IMG/VR virus record: IMGVR_UViG_3300025030_000182
Coordinates: 1 to 45,922 of that record
Length of the DNA stretch: 45,922 bases
Strand: one strand, 5' to 3'
DNA from: a virus
Within the stretch, counting starts at the first letter, position 1. The number at the start of each line of letters is the position of its first letter. This document shows, piece after piece, positions 1 to 7,078 of this stretch. The position numbers were made by a program, and so were the translations under genes. The notes below the pieces were generated by a model. The model was not told the DNA's origin. It saw nothing but the letters and a program-made list of their open reading frames with translations, and ran no database searches.

Positions 1-150
1 TCTGGACGCTTATCCAATATCTGTGGACATAAAAAATTATGCACAAAAAGATTTATAAAAAATTTAATAAATCTGGCATAAAGTCTAGCAAACTTTATGT
101 CAGAAAAAAGTTCTTTGCAAATTTAATTTGTGGCGCAAATGCGCTAATGC

Positions 151-224
151 CCAGATTTGGTCACCAGACCATTTTTTGTCAAGGGAAAATTTTTCCCTGC
201 CATTTTGACAGTGACCAAATCTGG
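151..224. repeat. Large nested inverted repeat (cruciform/hairpin)
   Basis: A perfect 14-bp inverted repeat (151-164 and 211-224; arm CCAGATTTGGTCAC) encloses two further stems: TGTCAA/TTGACA (177-182 with 205-210) and GGGAAAA/TTTTCCC (183-189 with 191-197). A small GCGC-AAAT-GCGC hairpin lies just before it (133-144). An ORF can be drawn across it (39-245), but that ORF is built from the repeat and has no ribosome site. It may be an RNA structure, a protein-binding site or an origin element. Nothing else recognisable lies in 1-366 apart from a possible weak promoter. Confidence 0.8.
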
Positions 225-279
225 TCTGATCAATCCACTTACTGAGCTATTAGGCTTTTTTAAAAATTTTAAATTTTTA

Positions 280-308
280 GTTATTAGAAGTTCAAAAAAT
301 TTTATAAT
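280..308 (+). promoter_or_regulatory. Possible promoter for the left-end genes
   Basis: A good -10 hexamer TATAAT (303-308) sits 58 bases ahead of the first credible gene. The -35 match 17 bases upstream is poor (GTTATT). In DNA this AT-rich the call is weak. Confidence 0.25.
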
Positions 309-366
309 TTACAATTTTTAGCTTATTGGGTTACCTTAAAAATTTTTATTAGGAAAAAATAGTAAA

Positions 367-711
367 ATGGGGAATAAATCAATGAAAGCTAAATCTAAAT
401 CTAACCAAAATTTAAAAAAAGTTAATATTTCAAACAAATTAGTTTGGGCATATGTTAAAAACCTTAAACCTTTTCAAGGATCAAATTTGTTTGCTGAATT
501 TAATTGTTATGGCACGTACATAGTCTATAGTTATGGATACCATTTTCCTATATTAGCCTGTATAGATAATAAATGGTTTAGTCATTTAACAAAAAGATCA
601 TGTTCAACCTCTAAACACTTAAATCTAATTTGTTTTGGCTTAACAAACATAATCAAAATCGAAAATATCTCTAAATTTAAAAAATTTTTATCTAATGGAG
701 GTAAAATTTGA
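367..711 (+). CDS. Small conserved-type phage protein (YSYG/H-x-P pattern)
   Basis: This 114-aa protein has a Lys-rich N-terminus and a core with YIVYSYGYHFP at about residues 51-61. That pattern resembles a family of small phage and plasmid proteins of unknown function (DUF8033-like, recognised from memory only). The ATG at 367 lies about 14 nt after an AGGA; a second ATG at 382 is possible. It is the first gene of the left early operon, and its stop overlaps the TTG start of the next gene, so the two are probably translationally coupled. Function unknown. Confidence 0.65.
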   Translation: MGNKSMKAKSKSNQNLKKVNISNKLVWAYVKNLKPFQGSNLFAEFNCYGTYIVYSYGYHFPILACIDNKWFSHLTKRSCSTSKHLNLICFGLTNIIKIENISKFKKFLSNGGKI

Positions 712-908
712 GCAGAAAAGAAAACTTAGCTTTACATATTAAAAACTTAGAATTTAGGGAAAATTTAGTATTAACAGAATTAACCGAAGCTTATTCAAAC
801 TATAGATTCAAAGTTTTAAGTTCTGAATACAAAGACATACGCAAAATATTAGAATTGTTACGATTAGATTTTTTAAAAGAATTTATAAGTGACTCAAATC
901 AGACTTAA
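708..908 (+). CDS. Small helical protein, TTG start
   Basis: This 66-aa, highly charged, Leu/Glu/Lys-rich protein probably forms a helical hairpin or coiled coil. The start is TTG at 708 in a TTGA overlap with the upstream stop; GGAGG at 697-701 gives 6-nt spacing, which decides this start over any ATG. No domain is recognised. Confidence 0.65.
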   Translation: MSRKENLALHIKNLEFRENLVLTELTEAYSNYRFKVLSSEYKDIRKILELLRLDFLKEFISDSNQT

Positions 909-961
909 ACCATATTTATAAAAAATTTTATTTTTTAAAACTTTTTCGAGGATCTAACCCA

Positions 962-1342
962 ATGCTAAATAAAAGTATAGATTCAAAATATTTAGATGAG
1001 ATTGTATCTCATCTTACCTTAGACTTAATCGAAGTCCAAGATTCTGTCGACTTAGACTATTATTATGAGGATCTATTAATCATAAAACTTCCCAATGATT
1101 TTAAGAAATTTTATGTGACTAAAGCCACTCCGACAAAATCAACTCGAAATGGACAAAAGCTTGAAATGTCTACTAAAAACCTAATCTATTGTCTTGAGGT
1201 AGCAATAGAAGCCTCAAATCATAAAGTAGCCATCAAACACCTGACTGAAATATTAGCTATATTTGATAAAAATTTTAATCTAAAAACTTATTTCTGGGAT
1301 AGATTGCAAAAAAGTATTTTGTTATTGCAAAAATTAATTTGA
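962..1342 (+). CDS. Hypothetical acidic early protein
   Basis: This 126-aa protein has GAGG about 10 nt before the ATG. The N-terminal half is acidic (a DLDYYYEDL run); the C-terminal half is predicted helical. There are no Cys motifs or membrane segments and no family is recognised. It lies in a row of small left-end genes separated by 50-60 nt gaps, each with its own AGGAG-like ribosome site, typical of host-takeover genes in lytic phages. That role is inferred from position only. Confidence 0.6.
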   Translation: MLNKSIDSKYLDEIVSHLTLDLIEVQDSVDLDYYYEDLLIIKLPNDFKKFYVTKATPTKSTRNGQKLEMSTKNLIYCLEVAIEASNHKVAIKHLTEILAIFDKNFNLKTYFWDRLQKSILLLQKLI

Positions 1343-1397
1343 ACTTTATTCAAAGTTTTATAAATTATTTATATATCTTTTATTAGGAGTTTTCCCA

Positions 1398-1622
1398 ATG
1401 ATTTTAGAATCAACAATTAAAAATTTATTAGAAACACATGGTTACTATCCTGTTACTAATATAGGACAAGATACTGTGTTGCTTATAAATAGTGTATATC
1501 AATCAAACGATTATCAAGAAACAAAAGAGTTTGTTTTATCGGTAATTATAACGTTCGATTGGCAAAATACAACCTATCAATGTGAAACTTTAGAGGGAAA
1601 ATTTTTATTTTGGGAAGTTTAA
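1398..1622 (+). CDS. Hypothetical small protein
   Basis: This 74-aa protein follows TTATTAGGAGTTTTCCCA and then ATG, a clear ribosome site. The C-terminal half alternates hydrophobic and polar residues like a small beta sheet (FVLSVIITFDW, then KFLFWEV). No known motif. It is part of the left-end small-gene run. Confidence 0.55.
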   Translation: MILESTIKNLLETHGYYPVTNIGQDTVLLINSVYQSNDYQETKEFVLSVIITFDWQNTTYQCETLEGKFLFWEV

Positions 1623-1651
1623 TAAAGTTTAATTAAAAAAGGGGATTAAAA

Positions 1652-1927
1652 ATGATTTCTAAACCAGCTTTAAGGTTCAAATTATTAGAATTAGTTAATG
1701 ATATTGACTACATAAAAAATGTTATTGAGACTAAAACAAAACATAGCAAATCAATGTCCTTAATTAAATTAGCTCAATGTAAAAATGAACTACTGTTAAT
1801 ATTGGCACACTTAACAGACTTTGCAGTTTGTGACAGATGCAATAAAAGAGTTAATTCAAATGAATTAATTTTTGATCCTAATTCATCTGATATAATATGC
1901 AAAGAGTGCATAGGTTTTTTAGTATAA
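1652..1927 (+). CDS. Small zinc-ribbon-like protein
   Basis: This 91-aa protein has a helical N-terminal half and a C-terminal CDRC (about residues 69-72) paired with CKEC (about 84-87), a four-Cys zinc ribbon. The ribosome site is AAGGGGATTAAAA then ATG. Its first 26 residues resemble the start of the broken downstream ORF at 1951 (MISK...LLELVNDIDYIKN against MITK...LLEELIKNIDSIKF), suggesting a tandem duplication. Function unknown; zinc binding is inferred from the Cys spacing. Confidence 0.65.
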   Translation: MISKPALRFKLLELVNDIDYIKNVIETKTKHSKSMSLIKLAQCKNELLLILAHLTDFAVCDRCNKRVNSNELIFDPNSSDIICKECIGFLV

Positions 1928-1950
1928 ATTTTTTATTAGGAGATCTCTTA

Positions 1951-2279
1951 ATGATTACCAAACAAAATGAGTTAAATTTATTAGAAGAACTTATTAAAAA
2001 CATTGATAGCATAAAATTTTTAATTGTGTAAGAGATATTGAAAAATATATAAAGGAAGGAGATTTTGATATTTTACCCAGCCTTATAGGAATATGGGCTA
2101 ATTCACATGACTTAATTTATATCGTAGGAATTTTTATTCCTACAGGCCGTTGGCAAGCAATGTTTCCTAGACAATGTGTTAGATGGAAAAGTACAGCTAC
2201 TTCAGGAAAAGGAATTTTTGATAAGGTTATAGCAGGATATACTGGAGATCCTATAAATCCTACCAGATTAAAAAATTAA
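1951..2279 (+). pseudogene. Frameshifted small gene (two overlapping frames)
   Basis: A good ribosome site (TTAGGAGATCTCTTA) precedes ATG 1951, but this frame stops at 2029-2031 after 26 codons. The -1 frame is then open to 2279 with a protein-like sequence (RDIEKYIKEGDFDILPSLIG, later GIFIPTGRWQAMF) and has no start codon of its own with a ribosome site. The simplest reading is one gene of about 108 codons broken by an indel near 2015-2030. A recoding site is less likely, because no canonical XXXYYYZ heptamer lies in the zero frame there. The N-terminus looks duplicated from the upstream gene. No family recognised. Confidence 0.5.
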
Positions 2280-2311
2280 AAATTGTTAAATAGACAAAAG
2301 GAGCTTAATAA

Positions 2312-2872
2312 ATGGACGCAATGACTGTTTTACAACATAAAAGCAAAAATCAAATTAATCACAAATTAGAAGCAAATTTAATAGAAAAATACCATCCTTT
2401 AGTCTCAAAATTATCCTTCAAGTTTGCTAAATCCTGTAATCTTTTCCAACAAGAAGATTTTTACCAAGAGGGTATAATAGCTTTGCTTGAAGCAAATAAA
2501 AAATTTGACAAATTTTTAAATACAAAGTTTTTAACATTTGCTTATATTTGTATAGAAAACTCTATGTTAAGCTTAATTCGTAATAATAAAAACAAACTTT
2601 TGGCTAAAAATGAATCTGATATTTGTAAATTAGACTTTGGTTTGGAAACACAATTTTTTTATGCTAATTGTGAAAGTTTATTAGATTGCTCAAGGATATT
2701 AGATTCTTTAGATCTCGAAGAAAAAGATTTATTAACTAAAAGATTCATCGAATCTTATACATTAAGTAATATAGCTCAAGAATTCAATCTATCCATTGAA
2801 GCAATTTCTAGAAAACTTGACAAAATTTTAGAAAAACTAAGGAGAAAATATGGCGCAAGATTGGACGGGTAA
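2312..2872 (+). CDS. Sigma-70 family RNA polymerase sigma factor
   Basis: This 186-aa protein has a region-2-like segment at about residues 25-92 (DFYQEGIIALLEANKKF, TFAYICIENSMLSLIR) and a region-4 helix-turn-helix at about 130-180 (LEEKDLLTKRFIESYTLSNI, then SIEAISRKLDKILEKLRRKY). A short linker without region 3 is typical of small alternative sigma factors. It would redirect host RNA polymerase to phage promoters. AAAAGGAG precedes the ATG. The C-terminus overlaps the next gene by 23 nt. A likely role is switching on middle or late promoters; its target motif is not proven. Confidence 0.85.
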   Translation: MDAMTVLQHKSKNQINHKLEANLIEKYHPLVSKLSFKFAKSCNLFQQEDFYQEGIIALLEANKKFDKFLNTKFLTFAYICIENSMLSLIRNNKNKLLAKNESDICKLDFGLETQFFYANCESLLDCSRILDSLDLEEKDLLTKRFIESYTLSNIAQEFNLSIEAISRKLDKILEKLRRKYGARLDG

Positions 2873-3464
2873 TAACAAAACAGTTTTTTCTATTCTTGGA
2901 GCAAATAGTCATTCTACAACTGAAAGAGCTAAAAGAGATTTTTATGCTACTTCGCCTATAGCAATACAAGAACTGTACTCTAAATATTGGCAAGAAATAG
3001 GTTTTAGTAACAATATCTGGGAGTGTGCTTGTGGTAACGGACATTTAGTTAAAGAATTGTATAGATTAAATCCTAATCTAAACATTAAAAGTTCTGATAT
3101 TATTAAAAGGGATTTTGAATGTGAAGAGATTGATTTTTTAAAAGAAAAAGCGGTTTATCCTAATATAGATATAATAACTAACCCTCCCTATATCTATGCT
3201 TTAGAATTTTGTAAAAAAGCCTTATCTTTGCTTGAACCTGGGCATAAATTAGCTTTGTTTTTAAAATTAACTTTTTTAGAAAGTTTAGGTCGCAGAAAAT
3301 TTTTTGATCTTTATCCACCTAAATATGTTCTAGTTTTTAGTAAACGCATAATAGTGGCTAAAAATGGTGACGAGAAAGAATTTGCAAAATCTAGCGCTGT
3401 GGCTTATGCTTGGTTTATTTGGGAAAAAAATTGTAACGATACTACTAAAATCAAATGGATTTAA
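2850..3464 (+). CDS. DNA N6-adenine methyltransferase-like protein (NPPY)
   Basis: This 204-aa protein has SAM-binding motif I WECACGNGHL (residues 57-66) and catalytic motif IV TNPPY (110-114). That is a small phage-type amino-methyltransferase without an obvious target-recognition domain, probably methylating adenine in phage DNA and so protecting it from host restriction. AAGGAG sits 6-7 nt before the ATG inside the sigma gene, giving tight coupling. One of three methyltransferase-like genes in the window. Confidence 0.8.
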   Translation: MAQDWTGNNKTVFSILGANSHSTTERAKRDFYATSPIAIQELYSKYWQEIGFSNNIWECACGNGHLVKELYRLNPNLNIKSSDIIKRDFECEEIDFLKEKAVYPNIDIITNPPYIYALEFCKKALSLLEPGHKLALFLKLTFLESLGRRKFFDLYPPKYVLVFSKRIIVAKNGDEKEFAKSSAVAYAWFIWEKNCNDTTKIKWI

Positions 3465-3478
3465 TTAGAGGAAAAAAT

Positions 3479-3646
3479 ATGTTAAATAAGTTAATAGATT
3501 TTTTGATAGATTTTTATTATTTTATTAGAGTTGCAATATTTTTAGCTTGTATATACCCAAGTTGCCTTCTTGTGTATTTAGTTATTAGATTTATCGGCAG
3601 TGATAAAAAAACAGCTGATTTATTTTGGCGTCAGAATTTAGGTTAG
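3479..3646 (+). CDS. Small membrane protein
   Basis: This 55-aa protein has a long hydrophobic stretch (about residues 8-40, with FLACIYPSCLLVYLVI) and a charged C-terminus. A longer version starting at 3455 overlaps the upstream gene, but GAGG at 3468-3471 favours ATG 3479. Probably an inner-membrane early protein; function unknown. Confidence 0.55.
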   Translation: MLNKLIDFLIDFYYFIRVAIFLACIYPSCLLVYLVIRFIGSDKKTADLFWRQNLG

Positions 3647-3659
3647 GAAAGGATAATTA

Positions 3660-3755
3660 ATGACATTAGCTAAATGTATACGAAAAGTTATGTTATTCAT
3701 AGCAACATTTTTTGTTAAATTATATTGTTATGTAAGATATGCAATTTTAGGTTAA
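3660..3755 (+). CDS. Tiny membrane peptide
   Basis: This 31-aa ORF follows AGGAAAGGATAATTA and has one hydrophobic segment (VMLFIATFFVKLYCYV). It is short, but the ribosome site and adjacency to another small membrane gene support it. Function unknown. Confidence 0.4.
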   Translation: MTLAKCIRKVMLFIATFFVKLYCYVRYAILG

Positions 3756-3757
3756 AA

Positions 3758-3776
3758 TTTTGTAATTTTTACAAAA
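3758..3776 (+). terminator. Hairpin at the end of the left operon
   Basis: A perfect 8-bp stem TTTTGTAA/TTACAAAA with a 3-nt loop sits directly after the tiny membrane ORF and before the next promoter. There is no following T tract, so it may be a weak terminator or 3'-end stabiliser. Confidence 0.4.
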
Positions 3777-3807
3777 CAAGAACATTAAAATATTTTTTAT
3801 TTTGTGG

Positions 3808-3836
3808 TTTAAATTTTTTGATTTTTTGCGTATAAT
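3808..3836 (+). promoter_or_regulatory. Promoter for the recombination operon
   Basis: TTTAAA (3808-3813), a 17-bp spacer and TATAAT (3831-3836). The block around the -10 matches that of the promoter at 42576-42604 at 17 of about 20 positions, including TGC just upstream and TGAT just after. The inferred transcription start (about 3843) supports starting the next gene at GTG 3899 rather than ATG 3851. Confidence 0.55.
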
Positions 3837-3898
3837 GATACATCGAAACAATGATTGATATATTCATTAAACATACCAATAATAAAGGAGACCAACAT

Positions 3899-4069
3899 GT
3901 GCCAAACGAATTGATAAATTCACCAAGCAACACAATGAAGTTTTTACAATTTAGAGTTAATAATTCTTTACATTTAGATTTAATAATTTATCAAAAAACC
4001 AAAGGTTTCAAAACAAAACAAGATTTACTTACGTATATAGTAGAAAAATTTTTAAGGGAGACTAAATAA
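3899..4069 (+). CDS. Ribbon-helix-helix-like small DNA-binding protein, GTG start
   Basis: A 56-aa product if translation starts at GTG 3899, placed 9 nt after AAAGGAG; the upstream in-frame ATG at 3851 has no ribosome site and lies almost at the transcription start. After a short tail the sequence runs beta strand (KFLQFRVN), helix (about LHLDLIIYQKTKGF), turn, helix (KQDLLTYIVEKFLRE), the order of CopG/Arc-type RHH repressors. It heads an operon immediately behind a promoter, fitting a regulator. The fold is inferred by eye, and a non-DNA-binding role is possible. Confidence 0.55.
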   Translation: MPNELINSPSNTMKFLQFRVNNSLHLDLIIYQKTKGFKTKQDLLTYIVEKFLRETK

Positions 4070-4071
4070 CA

Positions 4072-4419
4072 ATGGCTAAGAAAATTAGTTTTAAGAATGA
4101 CGGGAATATTTTAGATATTACAATTGGAGACCAGACTTTAGTTTGTGATATTGACTCTTTTCCAGAATCAGTAAAACAAAAAGCTGTAATTTTTGGCGTA
4201 AAACGAAAAATAGGTAATTCTATTATAGGTTGCGAAGATAACGAAACTATGCTTGATTCAATTCAGTCTTGTATAGAATCATTACGCTCTGGAGCATGGG
4301 TAGAGAAAACCGCAAAAACTCCGACCTTGACAAAAGCAAAGATTCAAATGGCTTTAGAATCACTCAGTGCAGAAGAAAGAGCAGCATTACTTCCATTACT
4401 TGGGAAGATAGGATTGTAA
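4072..4419 (+). CDS. Conserved-type phage protein upstream of the Cas4-like nuclease
   Basis: This 115-aa protein begins with a short beta-rich segment, then AVIFGVKRKIGNS (about residues 38-50), a helix ending SLRSGAWVEK (about 71-80), and a Leu/Ala-rich C-terminus. That is the [FH]G-[VL]-x-[QR]-K-[IL]-G-[DN] ... L-x-[ST]-G-x-W pattern seen in many phage proteins of unknown function. It looks remotely paralogous to the protein at 43776-44171. Position next to the nuclease and Sak4 genes suggests a DNA-metabolism role, not demonstrated. Confidence 0.65.
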   Translation: MAKKISFKNDGNILDITIGDQTLVCDIDSFPESVKQKAVIFGVKRKIGNSIIGCEDNETMLDSIQSCIESLRSGAWVEKTAKTPTLTKAKIQMALESLSAEERAALLPLLGKIGL

Positions 4420-4427
4420 AAATTTAG

Positions 4428-4470
4428 AATCTAAGGCAAAAGGGGTAATTAATCTGATTAGCCTTAGATT
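4428..4470 (+). other. Inverted repeat in intergenic leader
   Basis: Perfect 10-bp arms AATCTAAGGC (4428-4437) and GCCTTAGATT (4461-4470) separated by 23 nt. It directly follows the stop of the upstream gene and precedes a second, larger stem-loop. Confidence 0.65.
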
Positions 4471-4477
4471 AGCCACG

Positions 4478-4554
4478 CTAACCCTAGTCTGAATAACGGC
4501 ATAGGATTAAATATTAATCTTAAAACCTAATAGTAAGCTAGGGTTAGATTTTTT
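4478..4554 (+). terminator. Nested stem-loop with T tract
   Basis: Arms CTAACCCTAG (4478-4487) and CTAGGGTTAG (4538-4547) are perfect and are followed by a T run (4549-4554). The loop holds a second hairpin around GATTAAATATTAATC. The T tract suggests a rho-independent terminator between the RHH-like operon and the nuclease gene. The long structured loop would also suit a regulatory leader RNA. Confidence 0.55.
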
Positions 4555-4584
4555 AAAATATCTTCAATTTTATCGGGGGGTAAA

Positions 4585-5493
4585 ATGAATACTCAAACCA
4601 AAAAGCCAACTCATATTTCACTAAGCCATTCCAGTTTTACGGCTTACAAAACATGCCCTAGATTGTTTTATAACAAATATATTCTTAATCTTTATCCTAA
4701 AACACTCAACACAGATATAATTTTCGGAAGCACTGTTCATAAAATGCTTGAAGTTTATTATAATACTCACAGTGCTAAAGAATCTATTGAAGCTGGTACA
4801 ATCGAATGGAATTCTTATTTCGATAATGCTGATAAAAATAACATTACCATTACAGGCAAAAAATTTAAAACTCCCACTACAGCAATAGAATTATTTTTGT
4901 ATTATTTAAGCGATGTTACAAAAGAAACTAAAGATAATTTTACTACTATAAAATCTGAATTTAAATTAGAGGTAGATTTAACAAATGAAATATCGCTTTT
5001 AGCTATCATAGACGGAATCTGGTCTATTCAAGGAATAAATTATATTATCGAACACAAAACTACATCTTGGATAGCCTCAAAATTATTAGAATCCCAAAAG
5101 CATAGCTATCAACCTTATACTTATCTATTAGCTTTAGACATAGATAAAGCTAACACTTGGGACGTAGACAATGTTTTAGTTAATGTTTTGTCTTATTCGG
5201 CTAGAGAAAAAAAAGATTTATCTTTTGGTGTTCCTACTATAGATTGTACACGAGGAGTTATTACAGGCAATGAGCATTTATTAAAAAATACTTATAATCA
5301 ATACGTAAACTGTGGAAACGCTATTTTAGAATCTTCACATATAGATAATTTTATTCAAGATTTTTCAAATTGCATAAACAAATTTAACCGCAAATGTGAC
5401 TATTTTGATTTATGCTGGTATAATTTTAGGCATGATTTACATGAAATAGATCCACACAGAGACATTTTTAAGGAGAAATTTACCAATGAGTAA
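4585..5493 (+). CDS. Cas4/RecB-like PD-(D/E)XK exonuclease
   Basis: This 302-aa protein has an N-terminal YKTCPRLFY (Cys24), H52 in GSTVHK, D143 in IIDGIW, and an E156-H157-K158 core in IIEHKTT, the catalytic set of RecB-family nucleases. A C-terminal triad Cys263, Cys271 and Cys277 completes, with Cys24, the four-Cys iron-sulphur arrangement of Cas4/AddB. Its likely role is 5' or 3' end resection feeding the adjacent Sak4-like recombinase. A GGGGGG-containing ribosome site precedes the ATG; the 3' end overlaps the next gene by 8 nt. There is no CRISPR array nearby, so it is a phage recombination nuclease rather than part of a CRISPR system. Confidence 0.85.
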   Translation: MNTQTKKPTHISLSHSSFTAYKTCPRLFYNKYILNLYPKTLNTDIIFGSTVHKMLEVYYNTHSAKESIEAGTIEWNSYFDNADKNNITITGKKFKTPTTAIELFLYYLSDVTKETKDNFTTIKSEFKLEVDLTNEISLLAIIDGIWSIQGINYIIEHKTTSWIASKLLESQKHSYQPYTYLLALDIDKANTWDVDNVLVNVLSYSAREKKDLSFGVPTIDCTRGVITGNEHLLKNTYNQYVNCGNAILESSHIDNFIQDFSNCINKFNRKCDYFDLCWYNFRHDLHEIDPHRDIFKEKFTNE

Positions 5494-6226
5494 CGAAGTT
5501 ACAGAAACAAGAGTTCAATTTAAATCTACACGTAGTACAGCATCAGATTTAACACAAATAAATTTTTTAGTATTAGGAGCATCTGGTTCAGGTAAATCGG
5601 TTTTTGCTACATCTTTTCCTACACCAGCTTTTGTGTTCGATTTTGATCGTCAAATTGCAGTGTATCGTAATACAGATTTCGAATACGAACAGTTTGATAA
5701 TACTTTAACCGGAGCTAAAAAATATAAAGAAGTTTTAAAAACAGTTTGTAAAGACAAACATTTCAAGTCGGTTATTTTTGATAGTTTAACAACATTACAA
5801 GATTTAATGATGACATTGGCTCTGGGAACTTACTTAAAGCGTACTGACGAAACAAATCTACCTTTATGGCAAAGTCATTATCCTATGTGTAGAGCTTACA
5901 TGGATGCAGATTTAAATTTGTTAAGATCTCGACCAGGCTATAACTTAGCTACAGGTCATATTGAAACCATAAAAGATGAAATCACTGGACAAATGAGAGT
6001 CCAGCCTAGTTTAGTCGGCAAACTTGCTACAGGTATAACTAAATACTTCGGTGAATGTTATCAAACTAAACGAAGTTTAGATAAAGAAAATAAACCAAAA
6101 TTTATGCTTTTAACTCGTTCGTCAGGAATTTATGATGCCAGGTCAAACCTATCTGGAAAGGAGGGAAAAATACCACAATTAGTAGAAAATGATTTTAGTA
6201 TAATAATGAATTATTTAAAAATTTAA
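5486..6226 (+). CDS. Sak4-like RecA-fold ATPase (single-strand annealing/recombination)
   Basis: This 246-aa protein has Walker A GASGSGKS (residues 31-38), FDFD at about 51-54, and a Walker-B-like VIFDS at 96-100. Size, motif order and location between a Cas4-like nuclease and an SSB-like protein fit the phage Sak4 ATPase family, which works with SSB in annealing-based recombination. AAGGAG lies 9 nt before the ATG, within the upstream gene. Confidence 0.85.
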   Translation: MSNEVTETRVQFKSTRSTASDLTQINFLVLGASGSGKSVFATSFPTPAFVFDFDRQIAVYRNTDFEYEQFDNTLTGAKKYKEVLKTVCKDKHFKSVIFDSLTTLQDLMMTLALGTYLKRTDETNLPLWQSHYPMCRAYMDADLNLLRSRPGYNLATGHIETIKDEITGQMRVQPSLVGKLATGITKYFGECYQTKRSLDKENKPKFMLLTRSSGIYDARSNLSGKEGKIPQLVENDFSIIMNYLKI

Positions 6227-6243
6227 TTTAAGGAGTAATTTTT

Positions 6244-6750
6244 ATGCAAGATGAAATGAATGATGAAGTAGCATCACAAATGCCTGATATGGATTTTGAT
6301 TCTGAAGCTGTACCACAATTACTTGTGCCAGAAGGAAAATATAAAGGAGTTATTGCTTCTACATTTTTTAATTCTAAAATAAATGCTTTGGTTATAGCGG
6401 TAACTTTAGCTGACAATGATGACAGATTTGCTTCAGACAATGAAACACCTGTAAATGGTATGCAAATAGATTTTCTGGCATGGTTTCCTAAACCAGGCGA
6501 TGAACTTAAGCAAGCCAAAACAAAACAAAAAATGACTGTGAGGCAGCAAAAAATAACAGCATTGAAAACTTTGTTCGGGGAGTTTGGTATAATTATAAAC
6601 AAAACTGCGGATATTCAAGATAAAGTTTTAACTAATTGTGAATTAATAGGCAAAGAAGTTAGGATAGGTGTAGGTATAGATACTTACAAAGGTAAACTAG
6701 ATAACAAAACTAATTCTATTGTACCTTTTTCACATCCTGGGATAGTTTAA
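6244..6750 (+). CDS. Probable single-stranded DNA-binding protein (DUF669/SSB-like)
   Basis: This 168-aa protein has an acidic N-terminus (MQDEMNDEVASQM...), then a beta-rich region starting LLVPEGKYKGVIAS and ending in KEVRIGVGIDTYKGKL. This is the PxGxYxgxI start and terminal strand pattern of phage proteins annotated DUF669 or SSB-like that follow Sak4. It probably coats single strands and loads the annealing ATPase. Translation signal AAGGAGTAATTTTT then ATG. No canonical SSB C-terminal DDDIPF-like tail is visible. Confidence 0.65.
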   Translation: MQDEMNDEVASQMPDMDFDSEAVPQLLVPEGKYKGVIASTFFNSKINALVIAVTLADNDDRFASDNETPVNGMQIDFLAWFPKPGDELKQAKTKQKMTVRQQKITALKTLFGEFGIIINKTADIQDKVLTNCELIGKEVRIGVGIDTYKGKLDNKTNSIVPFSHPGIV

Positions 6751-6757
6751 TTTAAAC

Positions 6758-6799
6758 CTAGTTTTAGTATTATAACCCCCCTCAATAATACTAAACTAG
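6758..6799 (+). other. Strong stem-loop after the recombination operon
   Basis: CTAGTTTTAGTATTAT (6758-6773) pairs with ATAATACTAAACTAG (6785-6799) with a single bulged base and an 11-nt C-rich loop. There is no T tract, so a terminator call is uncertain. Confidence 0.65.
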
Positions 6800-6804
6800 T
6801 TAAC

Positions 6805-6874
6805 GTAGCTGAGAGTATAGGAAAGTAGAGAAAGTAAGAATACTTTTATAAACTTTTTTATACTTCTCAGTTAC
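6805..6874 (+). other. Second long stem-loop with inner hairpin
   Basis: GTAGCTGAGAGTATA (6805-6819) pairs with TATACTTCTCAGTTAC (6859-6874), allowing one G-T pair and one bulge. The loop contains AAAGTA-AGAA-TACTTT, a perfect 6-bp hairpin. With the preceding stem-loop, nearly the whole 6751-6880 gap is base-paired. Confidence 0.6.
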
Positions 6875-6893
6875 ATAAATTTTTTATATTACT
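6873..6893 (+). repeat. Copy A of the recurrent TTTATATTACT palindromic element
   Basis: ACATAAATTTTTTATATTACT, read on +, lies 10 nt upstream of the ORF at 6903. It matches the right half of the elements at 15102-15126, 20073-20097, 31999-32023 and 36064-36088, in the same orientation relative to the downstream gene. Confidence 0.45.
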
Positions 6894-6902
6894 TTGATAA
6901 AA

Positions 6903-7067
6903 ATGTTAACTTTTATACTTGACCCTAAAATTTTCAATTATATTATAATGATATTATACACTTTAAACGCTTTGCGTTGGCTTTATGAAGGCAAAATCAA
7001 CGGAGTTTGTTATTGGTTATCTGCTTTGGCTATAACAGCCACAGTAACTTTTTTATATAAACATTAA
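6903..7067 (+). CDS. Small membrane protein
   Basis: This 54-aa protein has two hydrophobic stretches (about residues 2-20 and 36-50), separated by RWLYEGKINGV. The ribosome site is weak (GATAAA), but a candidate promoter element lies just upstream and AAGGAG of the next gene overlaps its 3' end. A short LRWLY.G...YW form recurs in small phage membrane proteins. Function unknown. Confidence 0.5.
   Translation: MLTFILDPKIFNYIIMILYTLNALRWLYEGKINGVCYWLSALAITATVTFLYKH
6919..6949 (+). promoter_or_regulatory. Possible internal promoter
   Basis: TTGACC (6919-6924) with TATTAT (6941-6946, 16-bp spacer) or TATAAT (6944-6949, 19-bp spacer). It lies inside the small membrane ORF and could serve the genes from 7079 onward. 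TATAATGATA repeats the -10 context at 3831. Confidence 0.35.
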
Positions 7068-7078
7068 GGAGATTGTTG

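Noticed and set aside
39-245. 68-aa ORF at the left end
   Set aside because: It spans the nested inverted repeat, has no ribosome site and reads like non-coding sequence.
3851-4069. Longer form of the RHH-like protein from ATG 3851
   Set aside because: That ATG has no ribosome site and lies about 8 nt from the predicted transcription start, while GTG 3899 follows AAAGGAG at normal spacing.
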